Origin: Pseudoalteromonas sp.
GTDB lineage: Bacteria; Pseudomonadota; Gammaproteobacteria; Enterobacterales; Alteromonadaceae
Length of the DNA stretch: 64,000 nt
Reading direction: 5' to 3'
NCBI RefSeq assembly: GCF_018402495.1
Contig: NZ_JAGYIU010000002.1
Coordinates: 710,984-774,983 of the forward strand
Position 1 is the stretch's first letter. Every line of letters begins with the position of its first letter. The position numbers were made by a program, and so were the translations under genes. Under the pieces are notes generated by a model, which was not told where the DNA came from, did not search any database, and was given only the letters and a program-made list of their open reading frames with translations. Shown piece by piece: positions 9,349-18,250 of the stretch.

Positions 9349-10549
9349 TAACATCCTTTAACTTTTTAATAATGTTAGCGGCAATAGACGTAACTGCAAA
9401 CTCATTCTTTAGCAAATTATAAGCTCCGTGACCAAGCTGTTTTCGTAAGCTGGGATTTTCGTATAGCGCTAATGCATTTTTTAGTAGCTTTTCATCATCA
9501 CCATTTTCGCTAATAAATCCAGCTTTATTTGAGTTAACTAACGCTTGTAGATCGTTGCCACTGTTTACACTACCTAAAATAGGCAACGACTGCACCATGT
9601 AGCCTAACAGTTTACCGGGAAAGTTATGAGCTGTATGTTTAGCAGATAAAGAAAACAAGCCTACATCAATACTGGCTAATATATGCTTAAACTCATTTTG
9701 ATTAACCGAGGGTAAGTAAGTGTAATTTGTTAATTGCCACTGTTTTGCCAGCTTATTAATTAATTCAACTTCGTCACCTTGACCAATAAATAAAAAATGC
9801 GCTTGGCCACAATGCTGCATATTTTTAGCTAAGCGCATTAAGTTTGCCATATCTTGCGCATGGCCAATGTTGCCGCCATAAAAGTAAATAACTTTATTTT
9901 CTAGCTTTAGCTGCGTACGAATAGAGTTAAGGTTGGTACTAATATTAATAGGTGTTGTATCTGCCCAGTTACGCAAAATTTCTGTGGGGTATTGATAACC
10001 ATTACTTTGTTTAAATACCTCTAAATTTTTTTCTGACATCAAACCAATAGTGTTTGCTGCTTGGTAAGAGCGCTGTTCAAAAAACTTAAAGTAGCGTGCT
10101 ATTAAAGAGTCTTGTTTGATCATACCGGCATCTATAACCCATTGCGGAAACAGGTCACGCAACACTAAATAAGATTTGCAGTTACAGCGCTGCTTAATAT
10201 TATTGACCAAACCACCAAAAAATATTGATGGTGAGTAGTAAATTACGCCATCAAAGGTATGCTCACTTACATAGGGCTTAATAGCCGACCAAGCTCTAAA
10301 TGAGAGTAACGTTTCATTTAGTGCTCGCGTTACTTTGTTTACATCTTTAATGGGGCCAGAGTTAAAACGCCAAACCTTTACACCATCTAAGCTTTGTTCA
10401 GTAAATTGTTCTGCCTGCCCTACAACAGGTGTAATCACAGTGACATTATGCCCACTTGCCATGAGCTCAAGTGCGAGCTCATGAAACATTTTAGCACCCA
10501 CACGAGTACTATCTGGCAAGTAGTCATCAATAATTAAAGCAAGTTTCAT
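9326..10549 (-). CDS. wbuB: Glycosyltransferase WbuB-like (L-fucosamine transferase)
   Basis: A GT4-type glycosyltransferase of 407 residues. The N-terminus MKLALIIDDYLPDSTRVGAKM and the segment LVLRDLFPQWVIDAG are typical of WbuB, proposed to add L-FucNAc to the undecaprenyl-linked sugar. GGNIGHAQDMANL marks the donor-binding domain, and FPGKLLGYMVQSLPIL is close to the usual EX7E region. The ATG at 10549 overlaps the preceding stop as TAATG; an upstream GTG at 10564 is possible but less likely. The assignment rests on family and on the fnl genes next to it. Confidence 0.88.
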   Translation of the reverse strand: MKLALIIDDYLPDSTRVGAKMFHELALELMASGHNVTVITPVVGQAEQFTEQSLDGVKVWRFNSGPIKDVNKVTRALNETLLSFRAWSAIKPYVSEHTFDGVIYYSPSIFFGGLVNNIKQRCNCKSYLVLRDLFPQWVIDAGMIKQDSLIARYFKFFEQRSYQAANTIGLMSEKNLEVFKQSNGYQYPTEILRNWADTTPINISTNLNSIRTQLKLENKVIYFYGGNIGHAQDMANLMRLAKNMQHCGQAHFLFIGQGDEVELINKLAKQWQLTNYTYLPSVNQNEFKHILASIDVGLFSLSAKHTAHNFPGKLLGYMVQSLPILGSVNSGNDLQALVNSNKAGFISENGDDEKLLKNALALYENPSLRKQLGHGAYNLLKNEFAVTSIAANIIKKLKDVNEENHSA

Positions 10550-11679
10550 TAATATTTTTTCCACACCACTCTATTTACATAGTCGGTATAACTAATAATG
10601 GTTCGTAATACCTTGTCTGAAACATTGGGAGCAATGTAGTTTTGCACTTGATTAATGAGTCTGTGCTCACCACGAGGTTGTTTATCGAGTATTTCGATAG
10701 CTTGTAGTATCCGCTCTACATTCATGCCAGTAAACATAACCGCACCTTCTTCAAAGCCTTCGGGGCGCTCTTGTGCATCCCTAATATTTACTGCTGGAAA
10801 GTTTAAAATAGATGACTCTTCTGTGATAGTACCGCTGTCGCTCAATACGACTTTCGCCTTCATTTGCAATTTTACGTAATCACTAAAGCCAAGTGGTTTC
10901 AATAACTTAACTAAGGGATGAAACTCTAAGTTAAGTAAGTCAATTTTCTTTCTGGTACGAGGGTGTGTCGATACAATAATAGGGTGCTGGTATTTTTCGG
11001 CAATAGCATTTAGTGCTTGTACGTAACTGTGAATATTTTTTTCGGAATCGACATTTTCTTCTCTGTGAACACTAACCACAAAATACTCACCTGATTTTAA
11101 ACCAAGTGTTGTTAATATTTCAGCATTCGAAATTTTATCTTTATAACAATTTAACACTTCATCCATTGGGCTGCCCGTTCTAACAATTAGATCGGGCTTT
11201 AAGCCTTCGGCTAATAAATATTCACGCGCTATATCAGTATAAGGCATGTTAACATCAGAAATATGATCCACTATTTTACGGTTAATTTCTTCGGGTACGC
11301 GCATATCAAAACAGCGGTTACCTGCTTCCATATGAAAAATTGGAATTTTTTTACGTTTTGCAGGAATAGCCGCCATTGCGCTGTTGGTGTCGCCTAAAAT
11401 TAAAATAGCATCCGGCTGTACATTGGCAAACATAGCATCAGCTTTACTAATTACTTGCGCCATAGTTTCTGCGGCAGTAGCGCCTGCACATTCTAAAAAT
11501 ATATCTGGGGCGCGAATACCTAAGTCTTCAAAAAATATTTGATTAAGTTCATAGTCATAGTTTTGCCCAGTATGCACTAGCACATGCTCACAAAACTCAT
11601 CTAACTTTGCAATGGTGCATGACAACCTAATAATCTCTGGGCGAGTACCTACAACTGTAACAACTTTTAACTTTTTCAT
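10549..11679 (-). CDS. wbjD: UDP-sugar 2-epimerase for UDP-L-FucNAc (FnlC/WbjD type)
   Basis: A non-hydrolysing UDP-HexNAc 2-epimerase fold of 376 residues: VVGTRPEIIRLS at the N-terminus, HMEAGNRCFDMRVPEEINR, SVHREENVD and LSDSGTITEESSILNFP. On its own it could be WecB (UDP-ManNAc), but its position directly after a WbjB-like dehydratase/epimerase and a WbjC-like reductase makes the last step of UDP-N-acetyl-L-fucosamine synthesis more likely. The start overlaps the preceding stop as ATGA. Confidence 0.88.
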   Translation of the reverse strand: MKKLKVVTVVGTRPEIIRLSCTIAKLDEFCEHVLVHTGQNYDYELNQIFFEDLGIRAPDIFLECAGATAAETMAQVISKADAMFANVQPDAILILGDTNSAMAAIPAKRKKIPIFHMEAGNRCFDMRVPEEINRKIVDHISDVNMPYTDIAREYLLAEGLKPDLIVRTGSPMDEVLNCYKDKISNAEILTTLGLKSGEYFVVSVHREENVDSEKNIHSYVQALNAIAEKYQHPIIVSTHPRTRKKIDLLNLEFHPLVKLLKPLGFSDYVKLQMKAKVVLSDSGTITEESSILNFPAVNIRDAQERPEGFEEGAVMFTGMNVERILQAIEILDKQPRGEHRLINQVQNYIAPNVSDKVLRTIISYTDYVNRVVWKKY

Positions 11680-12548
11680 GCTTTATACCTTTTAACGTAA
11701 TCTGAGTGCATATACTCGACAAGCTTATTCCACGCCGGCGGGCTAAACTGAGTTAATTGCCTAAATTTATCTGAATTTAGTGAGCGATCAATCACCAACT
11801 CTTGCGACTCAGCAATAGTGATTTGCTTTTGGTACTGCTCTGCAATTAACTTTAATAGCGTGTATTTATCAATCGGATCTACCGATAAATGCAACAAGCC
11901 TGTAACACCTTGATTTGGTAAGACATATTCCGCCAACAGCGTGGCTATATAACAGGTAGGCAAGCCTGAGAAAACAGCTTTAGAAAAACCTTTAGTGCTT
12001 TCGCCTTGTGATAAAAACCAATCTACTAAGCTTACGGCAGATGTAAGCTCATGCCCTATAATCGAGGTTCTTAACGTTAGATGTTTGCCGTAGCTCACTT
12101 CACCTAAACACTTTGATTTACCGTACAAGTCACGCGCATCAGGTAATGAATTTTCGTTATATAAACCTTCATTACCGGTAAATACACAGTCAGTTGAGAA
12201 GTGAATCAATTTTGCATTAACCTGGTCACAAATATTGGCCAACTCATGTGGAAGTAATGCATTAATTTTAACAGCATCTATGTGCTGCTTTGAAATACCA
12301 TGCTGTTTAATTAAACCCACACAGTTAATTACTACATCAGGTGCCACGGTTTCGATAGCATGCTGCAATGAGCTAATGTCGTATACGTCAACACCAGTAA
12401 TCAGTTGCTGTTGCATATTGCTAAAAAATTGTTCTTTGCCATCAATACTACGCACCGTGCCAAATACTGACAAGTGGCTGTGTTCATTTAAGTTGCTAAA
12501 CAGGCTGTAACCAAGCATCCCTGTAGCACCTATAATTAATATTTTCAT
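11676..12548 (-). CDS. wbjC: NAD-dependent sugar epimerase/reductase (FnlB/WbjC type)
   Basis: A short-chain dehydrogenase of the extended RmlD-like kind, 290 residues. It has GATGMLGYSLF for nucleotide binding, VINCVGLIKQHG, FSTDCVFTG and YGKSKCLGE (YxxxK). In the L-FucNAc pathway WbjC/FnlB acts on the keto sugar made by the dehydratase/5-epimerase. It lies three bases after the upstream gene and overlaps the next gene, so this is one translational unit. The protein is shorter than some WbjC homologues with a C-terminal cupin; no such extension is present. Confidence 0.86.
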   Translation of the reverse strand: MKILIIGATGMLGYSLFSNLNEHSHLSVFGTVRSIDGKEQFFSNMQQQLITGVDVYDISSLQHAIETVAPDVVINCVGLIKQHGISKQHIDAVKINALLPHELANICDQVNAKLIHFSTDCVFTGNEGLYNENSLPDARDLYGKSKCLGEVSYGKHLTLRTSIIGHELTSAVSLVDWFLSQGESTKGFSKAVFSGLPTCYIATLLAEYVLPNQGVTGLLHLSVDPIDKYTLLKLIAEQYQKQITIAESQELVIDRSLNSDKFRQLTQFSPPAWNKLVEYMHSDYVKRYKA

Positions 12549-12550
12549 CC

Positions 12551-13588
12551 TTAAACACCTTCAGGAACAATAATATTTCCAGACTCAATTTCACGTATAA
12601 AATCAAGCTTACGTAGAAGTTGCTTCATGCCTTCAACGTCTAAACGCTCAGTATTATGCGAGTTATAATCTTCAACTTTTGAGAGGTCTGAATCACCCTC
12701 TTCAAAAAACTTTGAGTAGTTTAAGTCTCTGTTATCTGCAGGTACCCTAAAGTATTCACCTTGCTCTTGTGCAACAAACATTTCTTCGCGGCTGCATAAG
12801 GCTTCAAACAATTTTTCGCCATGGCGAGTACCAATCACATTCACAACATGCTCAGGCTTTTTAAGCATTTCGAGCAACGCTGTTACTAATACTTCAATGG
12901 TTGCTGCTGGCGCTTTCTGTACAAAAATATCACCATTTTGGCCATTTTCGAAAGCATGTAATACTAAATCAACAGCATCATCTAACGTCATCATAAAGCG
13001 GGTCATGGTTGGGTCAGTAATAGTAATTGGCTCGTTGTTAACCACTTGTCGAATAAATAAAGGAATAACCGAGCCACGGGATGCCATTACATTACCATAG
13101 CGAGTACAACAAATAGTGGTGTTGGTATGCTCTAGGTTACGGCTTTTAGCCACAATTACTTTTTCCATCATAGCTTTAGAAATACCCATCGCATTAATTG
13201 GGTACACTGCTTTGTCGGTACTCAAGCACACTACACGCTCAACATTATTAGCGATAGCAGCTTCAAGTACATTTTCTGTTCCAAGCACGTTAGTTTTAAC
13301 AGCTTCTAGCGGATAAAACTCACATGACGGAACTTGTTTTAACGCAGCAGCATGGTAAACATAATCAACACCGCGCATAGCTGAATTAATACTTTGGCTA
13401 TCGCGAACATCACCAATATAAAACTTTAACTTATTTGATTGAAAATGCTTTCGCATATCATCTTGTTTTTTTTCATCACGTGAAAAAATGCGAATTTCTT
13501 TAATGTCGGTATTTAGAAAGCGACGTAATACTGCATTACCAAATGAGCCTGTACCGCCAGTTATTAATAGTGTTTTTTCTTTAAACAT
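12551..13588 (-). CDS. wbjB: UDP-GlcNAc 4,6-dehydratase/5-epimerase (FnlA/WbjB type)
   Basis: First enzyme of UDP-L-FucNAc synthesis, converting UDP-GlcNAc to a 4-keto-6-deoxy sugar with 5-epimerisation. The 345 residues begin MFKEKTLLITGGTGSFGNAV. FSRDEKKQDDMR and YIGDVRD are hallmarks of the CapE/FlaA1/WbjB group, and the active-site SxxK area is MGISKAMMEK. The ATG at 13588 has AGAGTG upstream and is preferred over a GTG nine bases earlier. The 45-odd C-terminal residues (ADNRDLNYSKFFEEGD) are typical of the CapE/WbjB subgroup. Confidence 0.9.
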   Translation of the reverse strand: MFKEKTLLITGGTGSFGNAVLRRFLNTDIKEIRIFSRDEKKQDDMRKHFQSNKLKFYIGDVRDSQSINSAMRGVDYVYHAAALKQVPSCEFYPLEAVKTNVLGTENVLEAAIANNVERVVCLSTDKAVYPINAMGISKAMMEKVIVAKSRNLEHTNTTICCTRYGNVMASRGSVIPLFIRQVVNNEPITITDPTMTRFMMTLDDAVDLVLHAFENGQNGDIFVQKAPAATIEVLVTALLEMLKKPEHVVNVIGTRHGEKLFEALCSREEMFVAQEQGEYFRVPADNRDLNYSKFFEEGDSDLSKVEDYNSHNTERLDVEGMKQLLRKLDFIREIESGNIIVPEGV

Positions 13589-13603
13589 TGTAAGCACTCT
13601 TTT

Positions 13604-14587
13604 TTAAAAATCCCAGTTAGCAGGGCTATAAACGTCCCCTTCAAAGTCAATATCTACCTTTGAAAAGTTACTTAACTTTAATTTCAAATTTTCTTCATTA
13701 TTAAATCTAATTAATCCAGGGATTGTTCCAAAGTCATCAAATAAGCCATCTACGTATGGTGCATCATATACATATACGGGCTTATTTTTCACTAGTGATT
13801 CAAATATGGGTAAGCATAGAGTTTCAAAAGTAGACGTAATTAAGGTTGCATCTACTGCGTCAAGTAAAGCTAGGTAGGAGTCCCTGCTTTGCATTCCGAT
13901 AAAGTTAATATTACTTAGTTTCAAGTTAGAATCTGCGGTAACAATTAATACGATGTTATTTCCAGCTAAAAAATCAGCTAGACTCTGCACCAACTCAAAA
14001 TTTTTATGTACTAAGTGGATATTAGTAATAGGAACCAGTATTTTTAGTTTCCCATCATCTATTTTATTTATATAACTATTACTACTAGCTTTGCTTTTTG
14101 GAGCATGTATAGATATACCTGGCCAACATATTTTAATGTTATACCCATAGCCTGCTGCTTCTATAAATATTTTTTTTACATATGAGGTTTGTACAATATA
14201 TACACAGGACTTTTTACCAAAATACTTAATTATATTTCTAAGGATAAAATATTTAACCCCCTTTCCTTCAAATATCAAGATATTATGAAAATAAGAAACT
14301 TTATACTTCAATGGAAATAAGGTGTTTATATTAGAAAAGCTCACGATTTTTTCACATTTATAAAATTTACAATAAAACCATGAAGTAAAAAGAGTAAATA
14401 ACAAAGTAGCAATGCCTGACGTTTCTTTCTTAATCCAAGTTACATTTTTATATTTCTTTTTTGGTTCAATTGGCGACATAACAATATAATGATTAGATTT
14501 GTCCCTTTCTTTACTTTCAATAAAACCATTTAATATAGTCAAGGCCCCTCCATTTTTAGCGGCCGTGGCATTAATTAGAACTATCAT
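13604..14587 (-). CDS. Glycosyltransferase (GT4-like)
   Basis: 327 residues. N-terminal INATAAKNGGALTIL resembles GT4 enzymes of capsule clusters. The C-terminal half has a donor-domain pattern (ILVPITNIHLVHKNFELV, then FIGMQSRDSYLALLDAVDATLITSTFETLCLPIFESLV). FESL within this stretch sits where the second glutamate of an EX7E motif would be. Donor and acceptor are unknown. Its start overlaps the upstream glycosyltransferase stop by four bases. Codon use is markedly A+T-rich with many Lys, Asn and Ile, consistent with a strain-variable part of the locus. Confidence 0.75.
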   Translation of the reverse strand: MIVLINATAAKNGGALTILNGFIESKERDKSNHYIVMSPIEPKKKYKNVTWIKKETSGIATLLFTLFTSWFYCKFYKCEKIVSFSNINTLFPLKYKVSYFHNILIFEGKGVKYFILRNIIKYFGKKSCVYIVQTSYVKKIFIEAAGYGYNIKICWPGISIHAPKSKASSNSYINKIDDGKLKILVPITNIHLVHKNFELVQSLADFLAGNNIVLIVTADSNLKLSNINFIGMQSRDSYLALLDAVDATLITSTFETLCLPIFESLVKNKPVYVYDAPYVDGLFDDFGTIPGLIRFNNEENLKLKLSNFSKVDIDFEGDVYSPANWDF

Positions 14588-15708
14588 TCTTCTTTTAAAT
14601 CCGCAATTAACTTAGTTTCAAAGTTTTTTTCATACGAAAAATCTGCATTAATGCCTTTTAAATTCACTTTGTACTCTTTATTTTTAATAACTTTTATAGC
14701 TTTCAACATGGAGCTTGGATCATCTTCGTGAACTTGGATGACATTGGAGTATTCATTTAAAAATTCATATGTAGCATTCTGAGGCCCTATATAAATGATA
14801 GGTTTTCCTGCTTTTGCATAGCCATAAGCTTTTAATAATATTCTAGCAGATCCTTTCTCTTCTTTTGGTAGATATAAAACTAAAACTGCAGCACTATACA
14901 GGTAATTAGGTACATCTTTTGATGGTACTTTACCTAGACTATAACAACTTCCAATATTTCTAAACTTATCGCCAAGAAAAGCTACTTTAATCTCAGAATC
15001 AGATTTTGAAAGCAGTTGATTAATGATACCCACAGCTTTAAAACCGTAATGTGACCCGCTGTACAGGTAGTCATATTTAGTACTTACAACCCTAGTTGAA
15101 TAATAATCTCTGGGGTAGCCATTAGGTACAGTTCTAACTTCAGTATCTATTCCATGCTTTAAAATTTCATCTTTTAGTTTTTGTGTATTGGCTATAACTA
15201 AATCGCAACGATTTAGATAAGCCTTATATGTTAGATTTGAGATGAACTCATGGAAATGAGTGCCATATTTATGGAGCCTATTACCTTGCCAAGCATCTCT
15301 TAAATCAATAATCCATTTAGCATTAGACTTGCTGACAATTGATGCTGCTAAAAAGTTTATTGAATGAGGTGGAGTTGAGCTAATTACAACATCCCAATTA
15401 GTACCTAGTTCTTTTAAAATTTTTTTCTTACTTTTCCAAAGCCTTAAAAATGAACTATCAGGGAAAGGAGATAATACTCGATTTAGAAACTTACTTTTGA
15501 ATATAGGAGTAATACTTAAGCATTGATAAACTTTAACTTTTCCATCGAAATCCTCAATGTCATCATCGGCAACGGTTAAAACAGTAACGTTAATTCCATT
15601 ATTTACAAGTGTTTTAGTCAAGTAAATCGCTCTCTCAGAAGAGGCTAATGAAGTTTTAGATAAGCTAGATACAATTACAAGAGCTCTGCTATCTTTTTCT
15701 AGAAACAT
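14584..15708 (-). CDS. Glycosyltransferase family 4 protein
   Basis: 374 residues. N-terminal SSERAIYLTKTLVNNGINVTVLT, a central DVVISSTPPHSINFLA and WIIDLRDAWQGNRLH are typical of GT4/GT-B enzymes. The C-terminal domain (DYLYSGSHYGFKAVGI, then GSARILLKAYGYAKAGKPIIYIG) is the donor-sugar half. The ATG at 15708, with AAGGACG upstream, is preferred over an in-frame start 14 codons earlier. It probably adds one sugar of the repeat unit; specificity cannot be read from sequence. Confidence 0.82.
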   Translation of the reverse strand: MFLEKDSRALVIVSSLSKTSLASSERAIYLTKTLVNNGINVTVLTVADDDIEDFDGKVKVYQCLSITPIFKSKFLNRVLSPFPDSSFLRLWKSKKKILKELGTNWDVVISSTPPHSINFLAASIVSKSNAKWIIDLRDAWQGNRLHKYGTHFHEFISNLTYKAYLNRCDLVIANTQKLKDEILKHGIDTEVRTVPNGYPRDYYSTRVVSTKYDYLYSGSHYGFKAVGIINQLLSKSDSEIKVAFLGDKFRNIGSCYSLGKVPSKDVPNYLYSAAVLVLYLPKEEKGSARILLKAYGYAKAGKPIIYIGPQNATYEFLNEYSNVIQVHEDDPSSMLKAIKVIKNKEYKVNLKGINADFSYEKNFETKLIADLKEE

Positions 15709-16039
15709 AATGTTCGTCCTTAAAGGCGATGAAATAAATGAAACACACAAAAAGGTGTACAGTTAAACTAAGTTGTCGCTGTTGTGGTCAATTTGTCCTG
15801 GGTAGTGAATTAAACTTTTCTTCGGTCGCTTTAGGGGAGCCTTTTATAATAACTCATCAAGGTAAGTACTAATTACTTTTATCAACTTCTTAATAATTAG
15901 AGTACGTCAGTGAAGAAGACTACTCAGTTTTTAACTTTCAAAATAAACGCTCATATATCAACAGCGATTCACATTATATAAGTCTGCTACAATAATTGAA
16001 TGTGACTCCTTTGTAATATAGCACTTTAGCAGGGCAAGA
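15709..16039. other. Non-coding stretch beside a decayed IS
   Basis: About 330 bases with no credible ORF. A short inverted pair, GCAGGGCAAG and CTTGCCCTGC (16029-16060), straddles the transposase 3' end and may be an IS terminus or a terminator hairpin. Otherwise nothing is recognised; probably IS debris separating wzy from the glycosyltransferases. Confidence 0.4.
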
Positions 16040-16828
16040 TTACGAAGCCCCTTGCCCTGCAAGGACTTGCGAAAGGTAGCTATTGCTACGGTTTGCTTTT
16101 TTCTGCTTTCTTTTGATCCCTGCTTTGAAGCTAGCTTCTTCCGTCAGCAGGTTTAAAGCTATATGCCTTATAACTGCTAAGTTCTCACCCGCTTGCTCTC
16201 GACGTATCCGACATTCATCTTCTTTAAAACCTACGTCTAATCGCCAGTGCATCTGATTTTCGATGCTCCAATGTGATCGCGTGCTCTCTAGTAAAGCTTT
16301 AGCCGTCAGTTCTGCTGAGCTTATGTAGTGCTTGATTTGCATTGTTTCTGCTGGCTTATCACCTTCTTGACGAATTGAAACGACCATACCAATTGTGGAG
16401 AGTCCAGCCCAATCAAGCGCTATATCGCCTAAGAAATCTGTATCGTGAACAACCATACTCAAACGTGTTTCTGTACGACCATGCCCTTTCTCTTGAGTGA
16501 CGTATTTATCCCCTTCAAAACTATTAAGCATACTAGAATTAAACACTTGGCTAATCGCTTGCTCCAATCGTTTTTGATTACCTTTTCCCGCTAAGAGGTA
16601 ATCTGCATCTTGGGCGACTATCTTTTCTGCTATATCCTTCTGGCATCCCATAGCATCAATCGTCACTAAACAGCCTCGCAAGGAAAGCATTTCAAGCAGT
16701 TCGGGGATCGCTTTTATTTCATTGCTTTTATCCGCAGTCTTAACTTGTCCTAGTACAACTTGGTTTGCCGCACTAAAGGCACTAACCATATTTAATATTA
16801 TTTTAACCTTTTCAGAGTAGATATCCAT
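16040..16828 (-). pseudogene. ISAs1-family transposase, 5'-truncated
   Basis: 262 residues matching the C-terminal two-thirds of ISAs1-type DDE transposases: MVSAFSAANQVVLGQVKTADKSNEI, then CLVTIDAMGCQKDIAEKI, HGRTETR, and the C-terminal SHWSIENQMHWRLDVGFKEDECRIR block. Full-length proteins are about 370 residues, and the N-terminal part with the usual DGK motif is absent. The first 12 residues do not resemble the family. The element is therefore broken and probably immobile. It lies between wzy and the glycosyltransferases, a typical relic of gene exchange in capsule loci. Confidence 0.85.
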
Positions 16829-16888
16829 TTATATAAACTATGCAAACCCTACTTTTGGTTGTTATTATTTTCAGGGTAATTACCAAAT

Positions 16889-18157
16889 CTAATATTCAGC
16901 TCTGATTTTTTCACTACTTAAACAAGTAGGCAACTTTATTCTTCCTAATATACCAATCAATAGAATAATTATTATATATAAATTGCCTACATTATTATAT
17001 TGCCTGAAATAAAAGTATCCTTGAATTAAAATTTGACAATAGCCAACATAAAATAATAGTGAAAAGAAATTGATATTACTAAACCCCCTCCTTAACAATA
17101 AAACAAAAGTCATAGACATCAATGAAACAATAAAAAAGACACCCCACAGCGAAAAATCTTGATAGAAATCTAAAAGTAATGTCCCCCAAGACCATGAAAT
17201 ATACTCAAAGCCATTATTATAAAGCTGAGAAGAATACTGTTGCCTTAATAAGCTAGAGTTTTCTGAATTACTAAAAAGCTCATAAAAAAGAGGAAAAGAA
17301 CGTGAGCCGTTTCGGAACTCTGTATCTAAATCTACAGAAGTAGAGAAGTTGATAAATTGCTGCCCTAAGTAATCTAGTATTGACAGAAGCACAGAACCGA
17401 GATCCCCAAATCGATGATATGAAATAAAGATAAATACAACGATGAATACAAATATTAACACTAATAACAATCGCTTTATTTTTAACAATTTAATTGGAGG
17501 GATAAACTTTCGAAATAATATTAAATTAAAAACAACAGCAAGCCCCCAAAAAACCACGCCATCACGGCCAAAATAAGAGAAAACAAAAACGGGATATGAT
17601 AATGATGAAATGAGCAATAAAATTGATAATAACGGCCTATAATTAATACAAATATAAACAAACGATAATGTAAGAGGTATGATAAAAAAAGTTGCCACAA
17701 CTCCAGCTAACGTATTGATTAAACCTTCATTTATGTACGGGTGTCCTTCAGCTGTTAGTAAATACCTAAACTGACTCAAGTTTTCAGTATTTAATACTTG
17801 ATATATAACAGGGATAAAATTAAAAAATGAAAAAAATGAAAGTAAAATAAGTATTATAGAAATTTTATCCAATATATTTCTATCTGGTATAACCAAGGTG
17901 CTAAAGTTTTCACTATTCACGATTATAAAAGGGGATAAAAGTATCAATATAGCTAACGTAAAAAAAACACTTCCAAGATAATAAACATCTAAAAAGTAGG
18001 CATATTTATCGTTAAGAAAAGATAAAGCAACAGAAGATAGTAATCCAATAAAATAAATACTAATTAAAAATACGGAGTTAGAGTAAAACTTATCTTTCGC
18101 TATAACCAATACAAGTAGAGTCAAAAACACTATAAATGGGAAAAAGAACTGTAACAT
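16889..18157 (-). CDS. wzy: O-antigen/capsule polymerase, Wzy-like
   Basis: A very hydrophobic 422-residue inner-membrane protein with ten or more predicted membrane segments and a large polar loop at about residues 250-330 (DLDTEFRNGSRSFPLFYELF onward). Wzy proteins share topology rather than sequence, so the call rests on topology, on location between wzx and the glycosyltransferases, and on there being no other candidate polymerase. It would join undecaprenyl-linked repeat units on the periplasmic side. Low G+C and Ile/Phe/Leu-rich coding fit a Wzy. The 93 bases to the next gene are A+T-rich without obvious signals. Confidence 0.72.
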   Translation of the reverse strand: MLQFFFPFIVFLTLLVLVIAKDKFYSNSVFLISIYFIGLLSSVALSFLNDKYAYFLDVYYLGSVFFTLAILILLSPFIIVNSENFSTLVIPDRNILDKISIILILLSFFSFFNFIPVIYQVLNTENLSQFRYLLTAEGHPYINEGLINTLAGVVATFFIIPLTLSFVYICINYRPLLSILLLISSLSYPVFVFSYFGRDGVVFWGLAVVFNLILFRKFIPPIKLLKIKRLLLVLIFVFIVVFIFISYHRFGDLGSVLLSILDYLGQQFINFSTSVDLDTEFRNGSRSFPLFYELFSNSENSSLLRQQYSSQLYNNGFEYISWSWGTLLLDFYQDFSLWGVFFIVSLMSMTFVLLLRRGFSNINFFSLLFYVGYCQILIQGYFYFRQYNNVGNLYIIIILLIGILGRIKLPTCLSSEKIRAEY

Positions 18158-18250
18158 AATATATAGTACCTATAAAAAGCAAACCTATCGCAAGTAAGGT
18201 GAATATTCTTTTTTATTTTATCAACAACCTAAATAGGTACTGCGTCGTAA

